A DNA stretch of 64,000 bases from Asparagopsis taxiformis (lineage: Eukaryota; Rhodophyta; Florideophyceae; Bonnemaisoniales; Bonnemaisoniaceae), in NCBI GenBank assembly GCA_030407315.1, contig JALQPE010000495.1, positions 1-64,000 of the forward strand. The letters are read 5' to 3'. Under the pieces are notes generated by a model. That model was not told where the DNA came from. It did no database searches and saw only the letters and a program-made list of their open reading frames with translations. The position numbers were made by a program, and so were the translations under genes. The number at the start of each line of letters is the position of its first letter. The stretch's first letter is position 1. Shown here piece by piece: positions 10,564 to 19,609 of the stretch.

Positions 10564-13500
10564 ATGACGAATAAGCGCAGGCGCAACAGCAATCCGATCG
10601 TTGACGACGCAACCGTGCCAATTCTGCGCGAACCCGCTAGCCCTTGGGAGGATTCTAGTGACATGGGTACACGTCGAAACGTAGGTCGCGCCGCCCGCGA
10701 AACTACTCTCGCTGGCAAAGACTTCCTCCGCCTCTTGCTGGATTTATTCGCCCACTCAAGTTTCGCAGACTTGACGGACAAGCCGGGAGGTTTCACATAC
10801 GCGGACCTTGGCGCTTGGGTTGCGCAGGGCACGGAAGAACAATTTGTGGCGCTGCAAGGTCGACTCAGCATGTCCTTCAGCGGTCGTTCGAAGAATGCTG
10901 GAGTCGAGGCGGATGTTGCCGAAATCGTCATGGCAGAGATGAACGTTGAGCGAGCCAAGCAGATTGTTCGTCTGGCATTACCCATTGCCGAGTTTTCAAG
11001 ACAGGATGAGCGTATCGGGCAATGGGTTGAGCACTGCATCCTTTCTGGGATCGTGCCGCAGACCTTCCTTATTGGATGTAACATGCTTCCTTCGCCACTA
11101 CAGGCGCCGCAGCGCGGGGAACCAAGCGCCTTCGTTCTTGCTCCACCGGAAACGTTCGAGGTATTGATGTATTTCCAAGCGTTGTCTATCATCCGAAATC
11201 ACAACAAGAACCTGCCGCGTCGCCGAATAGGAGATGCGGCCGAAGAGGGGAACGAAGCCGCACGCGTCCCAGCCCATCGGAAAAGCACTAATCGAGCTTG
11301 TTACGTGGTTCAAGTTTTATACCATGCTTGGACCGATGTGGCCTACGCCGCAAAGTTTTCCAGCTTCGAAGAGTTGATGGCGCCGTACATCATTTTCGAC
11401 AGCAGTGAGCATTGGTTTGACGTGCTCGATGAAGGTCTATTCGCACCGATGGAGCAGAAGCTAGATCTCTACCACAACAAAGCTCCCCTATCTCATCCTG
11501 ATGGATATGGTGGAAAAGTAGAGACAAGAACCAGTGCGCAGCACAGTGCATTTAGGGACCTTGTGAGGAAGTTCTTCGACCGGTTGCAGTTTCTTATCGT
11601 CAACCCGGACCTGTACACCTGGCCGGAGTCCGACCGCTGGGGGGCACTGGAAATATACTTCTCAAGCGGAAATCCGGACAAGCTGCCAGCGTATTTTGAC
11701 ACCCTCGACGAAGACGTTATGGCTGTCCTCCGCCCGGCACCACAAGCCGCGGACGCAGAAAAGGTCCCCAAGCCGGTTGATGACACTCCCACTCGTCGCA
11801 ACACAGGAGGGAGAGGTTTGGTTCCGTCGACAAGACACACAACCAGGCTTCAACTTGGACCTGGGAGGACCAGTCTTACTGCCCAAGGGCCGTCTCCCCC
11901 GTCACCGTCACCCCATGCGACAGAAGAGCAGGAAAGTGAAGGGCAGGCTCTCGCAAAGGACTTTCTTTCGAAAATGAGTCAGTATTGCCGGGTGTACGAC
12001 GTCCCTTTCGAAGATTTGGTCAGTGCCGACGAGAGCCGAGAACACGTGCCCATCACGGGCAACGTTCAGCTCATTCTGACTGATCCGCCCTACAATGTTC
12101 GTCGTAAGAGGAACGATTCCAACTCTTCGTACGACAGGCTAACTGCAGAAGATATGCAGGCTAGCATCGAAGTGTTTGACGAGCTGTTGCGCCCCGGTGG
12201 CCACGGCATCGTGTTCTGCTCGGTTTTGCAGTTCTACGAATGGTTCCATTACTTGGAAACGTACAAAGGACCGCAGTCAGAAGGCCCAACCGATACTGCT
12301 GCCAGTGATGACGGGTCGGATGAAGAAGAGGTTACGTCCATGAATTCGGACTCCGAAGCATCGCAGCACAGTGGCGAAGAAAGTGCGGATGAGGAGGAGG
12401 ACGAGGAGGAGGAGGACGTCGTTCGGAATTCAGTTTTCTTCGTTGACGAGGTACCTCTGTTGTTTGTCCGACTACCTGGGCACCTCTATCAAATGCCGGG
12501 GCGGAAGAGGTACCAACGCATGAACATGGCAGAGGTCGCTATCCACTTCTGGAAGCGAGGTGTTCCGTTCAAGACCGGAAGCGAGATGGTGGCCTATAGG
12601 AACCACGGATACATGGACGGCACGTACCCGGCGTGGTGCAACGTCACCATCAATATGCCCGCCATCGATTCGAATGAGATGGTGTGGCGAACAAGGAGCA
12701 CAACCGGTGCTACGGTCAGAGTTCGTGCAGAGCAGAAGAGCGTCGCTCTCATGATGGAGTTGATCAGCCAGCATTCACAGCCTGGTGATATTGTTGTCGA
12801 TCCATTCTCTGGCACTTTCGCAACGGGAAAAGCAGCTATGAGCTTGCCTGAGCACCGTGTTTTCGTCGGCAGTGACATGGACAAATTGTGTGTGGTACGA
12901 TCGCTTCCAAAGCTGTGTGCAGTCATGTCACGTGTAATTCTTTCAAACAACACTGACATGAGGGTCACGACAGAAGCGAAACAGAGTGCTGAGAAGTTCT
13001 TGGCGTCCCCCTCTGTCACGATGCGTACGCAGAGGGAACGCAGGATCATCGAACCCCCACCTGGCCTTCCCCTGTACCAGAGGTTCCCGAAATATATTCG
13101 GCAGTACCTCTGGCAGCTGTGCCCAGAGTCGATTGCGTCGCGCGAGCACATGGAGAAACCGGTACATTATTGGCCACCTTCCCTGCGCCGCTGGTTGCAA
13201 ACTGAAAACCCTCGCGTGATGCGGGCACACGATTGTGTTGCGAAAAAATTGAGCGTTCGACCATCGCTGATTAAGCATCCAAATGCAGGAAGAGGGCTCT
13301 TCGCTGAACAGACATTTAATGTTGGTGACGAAGTATGTGCATACTACGGAACTGTTGTGTACTCTGATATGAGCAAGGAGTCGATGAGGTTCGCGTACGG
13401 AGAGGGTCACATGGCGATAACGAAGGAAACATTCTTGATGTATGCTATCAAGCTGTATGCAACAGCGGAGGACGACGAAAACATCGAGCATCCAATTTGG

Positions 13501-13761
13501 ATTGTTCCGGCTCCGTTCTGTTCGGCGCAGTTCATCAACGACCCGCGGTATTTGCGAGGTGAGGACACTCCGGCGGAAGACACCAGGCGGATGGCCAACG
13601 TCGAGTTTGTCGAGAACTACAGCAGCGGTTCGACGGGGAAGAAGCTCAAGGCGAAGGACCTAGAAAATCCGAAGATCATTGTAGTACGTGCAATCCGCGA
13701 TATCCGTCCGGGGCAGGAGCTCTACGTTCATTATGGGACAGCGTTTAGAGCATGGAATTAG
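10564..13761 (+). CDS. DNA methyltransferase (DPPY type) fused to SET domain
   Basis: A 1065-residue intact intronless frame. I chose the first ATG in the frame (10564); upstream codons in the frame have no ATG. Residues ~500-800 are a permuted (beta-order) amino-methyltransferase: catalytic motif TDPPYNV at 506-512, then, after an acidic Glu/Asp/Ser insertion (~575-620), the AdoMet-binding motif VVDPFSGTFATGKAA at 744-758. DPPY enzymes of this order methylate adenine-N6 or cytosine-N4 in DNA. Residues ~900-1060 are a SET lysine-methyltransferase domain: NAGRGLF (907-913), QFIND (989-993) in place of the usual NHSC, and GQELYVHYG (1050-1058). Residues 1-480 are unassigned. AATAAA lies at 13793-13798. 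Such a fusion could couple DNA and protein methylation; that is inference. I know of no standard family with this architecture. Confidence 0.85.
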   Translation: MTNKRRRNSNPIVDDATVPILREPASPWEDSSDMGTRRNVGRAARETTLAGKDFLRLLLDLFAHSSFADLTDKPGGFTYADLGAWVAQGTEEQFVALQGRLSMSFSGRSKNAGVEADVAEIVMAEMNVERAKQIVRLALPIAEFSRQDERIGQWVEHCILSGIVPQTFLIGCNMLPSPLQAPQRGEPSAFVLAPPETFEVLMYFQALSIIRNHNKNLPRRRIGDAAEEGNEAARVPAHRKSTNRACYVVQVLYHAWTDVAYAAKFSSFEELMAPYIIFDSSEHWFDVLDEGLFAPMEQKLDLYHNKAPLSHPDGYGGKVETRTSAQHSAFRDLVRKFFDRLQFLIVNPDLYTWPESDRWGALEIYFSSGNPDKLPAYFDTLDEDVMAVLRPAPQAADAEKVPKPVDDTPTRRNTGGRGLVPSTRHTTRLQLGPGRTSLTAQGPSPPSPSPHATEEQESEGQALAKDFLSKMSQYCRVYDVPFEDLVSADESREHVPITGNVQLILTDPPYNVRRKRNDSNSSYDRLTAEDMQASIEVFDELLRPGGHGIVFCSVLQFYEWFHYLETYKGPQSEGPTDTAASDDGSDEEEVTSMNSDSEASQHSGEESADEEEDEEEEDVVRNSVFFVDEVPLLFVRLPGHLYQMPGRKRYQRMNMAEVAIHFWKRGVPFKTGSEMVAYRNHGYMDGTYPAWCNVTINMPAIDSNEMVWRTRSTTGATVRVRAEQKSVALMMELISQHSQPGDIVVDPFSGTFATGKAAMSLPEHRVFVGSDMDKLCVVRSLPKLCAVMSRVILSNNTDMRVTTEAKQSAEKFLASPSVTMRTQRERRIIEPPPGLPLYQRFPKYIRQYLWQLCPESIASREHMEKPVHYWPPSLRRWLQTENPRVMRAHDCVAKKLSVRPSLIKHPNAGRGLFAEQTFNVGDEVCAYYGTVVYSDMSKESMRFAYGEGHMAITKETFLMYAIKLYATAEDDENIEHPIWIVPAPFCSAQFINDPRYLRGEDTPAEDTRRMANVEFVENYSSGSTGKKLKAKDLENPKIIVVRAIRDIRPGQELYVHYGTAFRAWN

Positions 13762-13969
13762 GGTCACGAAAGATGTTTTCATTTCGACTACAAATAAAGC
13801 TACGTTCCAGAGTTGAAGTATATCATATAATGCAGAATGTCCAGCCACCATTAGTCCAGGGTGAAACCTATTCGGCAGTACTCGCCTGTCAAAAACCAAT
13901 CGTTCACACTCTAGGTGCACTTCGTCCGAGCAGTGAACCTGACTGCTTGGTTGCTGTTATGCGTGCAGA

Positions 13970-15061
13970 TGCAAAATACAAGACCAAGTTGAAATGGACG
14001 CCCGGTGGATGTCCAGCTCAGTTGCATTGCTGTCCAGCCCAGAAATTCTACAATTCAGGGCAGAAAAAATATTGCAAAAAACATCGATTTCAGCGGGTCG
14101 ATTGTGCCGTACGGCACACCCCCATCTCAAAAACATGTTCACATGTGCATGTTTTTGAGAATAGCCCAAATTTTAATTCAAATCAGGGTGTCTAATTTGG
14201 CCACAACGGCCCCAGGAACCGACCGCCGCCCCGAGTGGGGTTGTCACTGGCTTCTGTAAGCACTAACTGTAAGGCTAAATGGCGTCTGACAAAGGGTCAA
14301 TTTCAGGCTCAATACGCCAGGGACAGGTCTTGGTCCTTGTTCCATCATGGTCCCACCCCACTCTCTCACGACCAACCTGAAATGCACGTCCGGTGGATGT
14401 CCAGCTCGATTGCACTGCTGGCCAGCCCGGAAATTCTAAAATTTCGGGCACAAAAAAATTGTAAAAAATCAACGATTTCAGCGGGTCGTTTGTGCCGTAC
14501 GGCACACCCCCATTTCAAAAACATGTTCACATGTGCATGTTTTTGAGAATAGCCCAAATTTTAATTCAAATCAGGGTGTCTAATTTGGCCACAACGGCCC
14601 CAGGAACCGGCCGCCGCCCCGAGCGGGGTCATCACTGGCTTCTGTAAGCACTAACTGTGAGGCTAAATGGCGCCGGAAGATGGGTCGATTGCAGGCTTCA
14701 AGCCTAAGTTATGCTAGGGAGAAATCTTCTTCCGTGTTTTACTCCCTCAACAGAAACACTACTCACCCATCACGTTACTCATATTCCGTGCACTTTATAT
14801 TAGTAGTGAACCCGCCTGCTTAGTTGCTGCAATGCGTGGATGTAGGCAGCACACGACCAACCTGAAATGGACGTCCGGTGGATGTCCATCTCAGATGCAC
14901 TGCTGGCCAGCCCAGAAATTCTAAAATTTCGGGCACAAAAAATCTTGCAAAAATCAACGATTTGGGCGGGTCGATTGTGCCGTACGGCACACCCCCATCT
15001 CAAAAACATGTTCACATGTGCATGTTTTTGAGAATAGCCCAAATTTTAACTCAAATCAGGG
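13970..15061 (-). repeat. Hairpin satellite array, three monomers, reversed
   Basis: Three monomers in the reverse orientation relative to those left of the methyltransferase gene, with palindromes at 14103-14118, 14491-14506 and 14976-14991 (spacings 388 and 485). The longer spacing comes from an inserted block ending GTAGGCAGCACACGACCAAC. Internal words include GGACGTCCGGTGGATGTCC. Identity between monomers is high by eye. Confidence 0.92.
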
Positions 15062-15408
15062 TGTTCCCCGGATAAAGGGGTGCTCGCAGCCGCCCCAAAA
15101 GCCGCCTAGCTTGACAGCTGTAATTTTAACACATTACACATCAAGGACACTGCCTGCTTCACGCCACCTCGTCAGGTTTCGAGAGCCCGACTCGGGCCCG
15201 TTCTGAACGGACACTCACATCTCGATTGCCTGTCTTGCATTCCAGCGGTCACGATAGGTGTGTACCTAACAAAATTTCGGTTGTATTGTGTTATTATTTC
15301 CAGCGATTGGCGTTCACGACCATTCTTCAACTTAACGTGAAACATACCATCCACATCACTCGAATACGTCAACGTCAACCATCTCTTTTCCTTTCCAACT
15401 CAACAACC
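15062..15408 (+). promoter_or_regulatory. Leader of ParB-dioxygenase gene
   Basis: The region between the satellite and the ATG. Bases 15062-15125 match, in reverse complement, the upstream region of the coiled-coil gene (8340-8404). The start codon sits in a strong eukaryotic context (ACCATGG). Confidence 0.5.
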
Positions 15409-18400
15409 ATGGCGGATACGCATTTCAGCAGTTTGTTTTCAACGGTTTGCGGCGATCAAGTGAGCGCGTCAGCGGAGTCGCGCGGACTCAAGCGCGGCGT
15501 CGATGTCGACTTGTTTGCGGACGTGGACGGTGCGGCTGTGCATATTGGGACGGCTTCGGTGAGCACTGCTGGTGGCGATGTTGGCCTTCCGCGCACGCTG
15601 CACAACCACAAGCTGCCGGAAACCGACGAGGCCGACTATATCGTCGTGCGCAACATTGCGACTAAGGACAAGTTCAAGGACCTCCCGTTCCCGTACATGT
15701 TTGATGGCGCCGAGGGACCGCCGGAGACGATGGGTGGAGCATACGCCGCGGCGTTTTACCCTTGGGATACTCGGATGATGCGCCCCGCTGCGGAGGATGG
15801 CTCTAGCGACATTCGTACCCCTGCTGCAGCGTCAAACTTCAACGCAGCGACGAACCAGGCCAGCTCGGGACGGATGCCCAGTACCGGTCCAGCAGGCGAA
15901 ATCACTGGTTCGGGGGGTACGAAGCATCCAGCACGCTCCGTCCCGGTTTCGGGAGGCACGAAGCGCCCTGCTCGCTCTGCCAGAGCCTCCAGTGGAGGCA
16001 CGAAGCACCCTGCTCGCTCCAACGTCACCGAAGCTACTACGCAGGACGTAACCGAGGTGGACGACGAACCGGAGGTGGCGGAAAGCATTCGTGAGCAGCA
16101 GGGGACGCAAATTATGGTGCCCAAGTTTGTGACGTCGGATTACGTCGGAGAAGGAGCGACTGTGTTGGTGAGGCAGCTAGTGGAACCGGCCGTGACCCTT
16201 CGCGATGTCAAAGAAGACCACGTGGAGGACCTGCGCAACAATATGTTGGCGGTGGGGTATGTGAGCTCTTCGCGTATCACTGTGACGGTGCTGAGGTCGC
16301 AGAACACGCATTTGTCCGCCGACACGCGTCTGTTCCAGAATGGCAAATTCCATGCCAATGCGAACGTGACCGTGATCGACGGACTGCATCGTCTCAATGC
16401 TATGCATAGCATTGCGGATGACTTCACGCGCCTCACCCGTATGCACAGAACCAAGCTGCCACAGGAGGCAAACCGCTTGCGCTGGGTTACTCAGCCTCTG
16501 GATGTGTACTACCTTCGCCGCAAGGACGACAGTGATCTCCAGCCTCATGAGATCATCCACAAGAGTGCAGAGTCGAACCATACGACTGGGACGCAACTGA
16601 CGGAGCGCTCCCTGGTTCGAATCTTGTCGTCCATCCAGCAGTTCATCCGTACGATTGCTGTTGCAAACAACGTGGAAAACGCTGGCGACTTGCGTGAGTC
16701 TGATGTCATCCGAACATTGTTCGAGGCGCAGTTCATGGGGATGATGAATTCGACGAACACGGCTCGGCGGTGGACGCGTTTGGCTATAGCAACGCTGAAG
16801 CATCCTGTTCTCGACGACGTGTTGCGTGAGCTGAACAATTCCGAGCGCCGCAACGAGATTGGGATAACGCACCTGGACCACAAGATAGTGCGCGAGTTGC
16901 TGGAAGAAAACTTTGTCTTCGTCTTGCGTGGTCTTTCGGAGTACTTGAACCCTGCTCATGGCGGACGTCCGGATGGACGCTTTGACGTGAACGACTTTTA
17001 TACATACGTCCGTCGCGTGACTGCAATAGCAAATTCTCTGTACGCTGCGTTTGGGCGCCCAAAGAGTATTATGCGCAAGTCATTTCTGAGCACAGAGATG
17101 GCAATTGGGTCGGTTAAGCAGCCGAAGGAGTTGCAATGGCATCTCACCAATGCCATTGCAATGTATAGAGGGGACGACCGGAGCAGTGAGGTTCGAATGC
17201 GACGGAGAACCACGCGTTTACAGGATTTGGAAACGAACTTGAAAGAGTTTTTCAATCCGACATTGAAGAAGAAGACTAAGGCTCGACGCAAACGCCGCCC
17301 TTCTGCTGCCAATGTGAGACTCACTCACAAGAAGCAGCGGAATGTCGAACATGAGCCTGCTTCGCATGGCATCCGCCGCCGTTCACAGCGACTTCGCTCG
17401 ACGGGGAGCACACGCCTCGAGGAAGAAGAGCCGGTTGTGGTACAACAATCCGCCGGGGAAGAAGAGCAGGCCGTTGTTGATAAACCCACCGATCAACAAC
17501 AAGCCACTGCTTCCGGTGATGAGGTTGACGAAGACTCCGCCCGTTCCCCCGATTCTGCCGTTGAGATTGTCCCCCAAGATAACCAACGTGCTGGTGCGAC
17601 TCCCTCCAACCAAGAATCTGTCCATACCGCTTCGGACGAGGAAGACAAACAGGGTGCAGACGAGGGCCAAGTCGAAAGCAAGGGGGTCCGCGAAGTGACA
17701 ATTACATTCACTGTTCCGGAAGGAGTGGAAGTCGATGAAGACGGTTACATCGTTCGTGACTCTCCTTCTGAAGACGACCTCCTCTTCGACGACCGTATGC
17801 CGTCTCTTCCTGACGATTTCGAAGACCGAGCCGAAGGGCATCATCTGGCGCAGCGTCCCGCGGATGTCATCGCATCGGTGAGGGTTGGCTGTCTGCCCCC
17901 GATTGAGCTCAGGTTGTTATTGGAGAGTGTGGAAATCGATGAGGAGGGCAGAGAGGTGAGGTATTTGAAGCAAGTGGCGATGGACCCTGTGTTTGAGGGG
18001 CTGCATATTCCGGAAGAACATCGGGCTCGTGTGCTATTCGAAATCGATCACGTCTATCCGATGTTCTTCGCAGCGTGGAAGATGGCTGCCAAGGCGATGT
18101 GTGAGCCTACATCGACGTTTCTACCCTCGAGGCTGGACTTCGCCCAGGTTGCGCGAATGTCTACAAGCTGGAAGGATTCGTATGAGGCCGGCACTGGTAT
18201 GGCGTACTTCCACAATTGCCGAACGGAAATCAACGAGCGAGGGTATACGGTGATGCACAATTTCGCGGATGTAAGCTACCTCGATGCGTCGGACAAGTTC
18301 CCATTTGACTTGGGTCTCATGGAAGAAATTCCTAACCAGGAATTGTTTCGGTACTTTTTGGGAACGTGGGAGGGGGAGCAGGTGCACAAGGACCCTGGGA

Positions 18401-19341
18401 ACCGGCAGCTGTGGAGTCCCATTGTCAATACGGGGGACGATGAAACAGATGAGAAGAACCGGAATGAGGGGAGGGCTCGCTTCACGTCTACGCGCCACTG
18501 CCTGGTTGACTATGCCGAGAACGATGAGACGCATATCGACCGGTTCAAGTTTGTGACGCGGCGAGCCCTGCTGGATGTGTGGTTGGGAATCCTTGTCCGG
18601 CTGATAGGGCTGGAGGAGTGCGGTTTACCGGGAGAAAAACTTGTCATGCCGGCATCTGGGGGACGGTTTTTGATAACGGGAAAGGGGTGTCCTCGGCAGG
18701 TCCCACACAATGATTTCCCTGTTCCTCCTCGCGACCGCAAAGATCAACTTCCGGGTTACTTTGTTATTGCCAACGGAGATGACCCATTCCCTATCTGGGT
18801 GTGTCCAGGGTCCCACAAGTACGTCTTTTCCAAAGCGCTGGAATTAGATATGTACGCCAAGACGATGAAGCTGAAGAAGGTAATCGTTCCGCCACGTTCA
18901 GTCTTCATCGGTCACGGCCATGTACAACATGCCGGGGCAGGGCATGTCGACAGAGTTGTGTCACACACGACAACGAGGTATCACACGTATTTCAGGAATG
19001 CGTCGTATCCGATTCCCGACAATGTTTCGTTTGGTTTCATCAGGCGGTTGGGATTCGAAGAAGAAGTCATCGCCAATGCTCCGCGCCGGTCTGCAAGGCA
19101 AAGTCAACCGGCACCTGTCAATGTTCGCCACAAGACAGTTGTTCCCATCCCGGTCAAGAAAGATGGTAGGCCGAAGACAGGGCAGCTCCGAATGATGCGG
19201 ATGAAGACGACAGAACCTCGCAAGGATGTAATGCACACACCGAGTGTGGCCCCGGTAGTGCCTCTTCTGCCGGGACAACCTGGATATCTAGTTCACTATC
19301 ATAGTGAGGACGAAGAGGAAGAACAGTTTTCCGACGGCTAG
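15409..19341 (+). CDS. ParB-like domain fused to putative 2OG-Fe(II) dioxygenase
   Basis: A 1310-residue intact intronless frame starting at the ATG at 15409. Residues 1-240 are low-complexity, with three GGTKHPARS-like repeats near 165-210. Residues ~260-345 resemble a ParB/sulfiredoxin-type domain with the motif VIDGLHRL at 322-329. A helical region follows to ~600, then a basic run (KKKTKARRKRR, about 619) and a long acidic stretch. The C-terminal ~300 residues carry a double-stranded beta-helix signature: PHND with H1100 and D1102 as metal ligands, then IGHGHVQHAGAGH with H1174 as the likely third ligand, and R1190 as a candidate 2-oxoglutarate anchor. These enzymes oxidise methyl groups on bases or proteins, among other substrates. 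The distal part is divergent, so the dioxygenase call is moderate. The neighbouring methyltransferase suggests a writer/eraser pair; that is inference. Confidence 0.75.
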   Translation: MADTHFSSLFSTVCGDQVSASAESRGLKRGVDVDLFADVDGAAVHIGTASVSTAGGDVGLPRTLHNHKLPETDEADYIVVRNIATKDKFKDLPFPYMFDGAEGPPETMGGAYAAAFYPWDTRMMRPAAEDGSSDIRTPAAASNFNAATNQASSGRMPSTGPAGEITGSGGTKHPARSVPVSGGTKRPARSARASSGGTKHPARSNVTEATTQDVTEVDDEPEVAESIREQQGTQIMVPKFVTSDYVGEGATVLVRQLVEPAVTLRDVKEDHVEDLRNNMLAVGYVSSSRITVTVLRSQNTHLSADTRLFQNGKFHANANVTVIDGLHRLNAMHSIADDFTRLTRMHRTKLPQEANRLRWVTQPLDVYYLRRKDDSDLQPHEIIHKSAESNHTTGTQLTERSLVRILSSIQQFIRTIAVANNVENAGDLRESDVIRTLFEAQFMGMMNSTNTARRWTRLAIATLKHPVLDDVLRELNNSERRNEIGITHLDHKIVRELLEENFVFVLRGLSEYLNPAHGGRPDGRFDVNDFYTYVRRVTAIANSLYAAFGRPKSIMRKSFLSTEMAIGSVKQPKELQWHLTNAIAMYRGDDRSSEVRMRRRTTRLQDLETNLKEFFNPTLKKKTKARRKRRPSAANVRLTHKKQRNVEHEPASHGIRRRSQRLRSTGSTRLEEEEPVVVQQSAGEEEQAVVDKPTDQQQATASGDEVDEDSARSPDSAVEIVPQDNQRAGATPSNQESVHTASDEEDKQGADEGQVESKGVREVTITFTVPEGVEVDEDGYIVRDSPSEDDLLFDDRMPSLPDDFEDRAEGHHLAQRPADVIASVRVGCLPPIELRLLLESVEIDEEGREVRYLKQVAMDPVFEGLHIPEEHRARVLFEIDHVYPMFFAAWKMAAKAMCEPTSTFLPSRLDFAQVARMSTSWKDSYEAGTGMAYFHNCRTEINERGYTVMHNFADVSYLDASDKFPFDLGLMEEIPNQELFRYFLGTWEGEQVHKDPGNRQLWSPIVNTGDDETDEKNRNEGRARFTSTRHCLVDYAENDETHIDRFKFVTRRALLDVWLGILVRLIGLEECGLPGEKLVMPASGGRFLITGKGCPRQVPHNDFPVPPRDRKDQLPGYFVIANGDDPFPIWVCPGSHKYVFSKALELDMYAKTMKLKKVIVPPRSVFIGHGHVQHAGAGHVDRVVSHTTTRYHTYFRNASYPIPDNVSFGFIRRLGFEEEVIANAPRRSARQSQPAPVNVRHKTVVPIPVKKDGRPKTGQLRMMRMKTTEPRKDVMHTPSVAPVVPLLPGQPGYLVHYHSEDEEEEQFSDG

Positions 19342-19609
19342 ATATCTTAACAACAACTACTTTAGCAAACAATTATCGAGAATATAATCATCTCCTTTAT
19401 CACTTTCAATCTATGAACCTACTATAATGCACTTCCGTTCCATGCTTTCAAACTAGATTGTCCATTCCCTAGTGGGTTGGAGCATGATTCCAGGACGATT
19501 CCCTCACATCTCTAGACTCGATGGTCTATGCTAGAAATAGCAGAACAATTGGGTTTATACGTGCTTCATCGCCAACTTGCTTCTGGTAATGGCTGGACGT
19601 GCACGATAC
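19342..19609. other. 3' flank of ParB-dioxygenase gene
   Basis: AT-rich non-coding sequence between the stop codon and the next satellite array. No convincing gene or AATAAA is seen. Confidence 0.4.
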
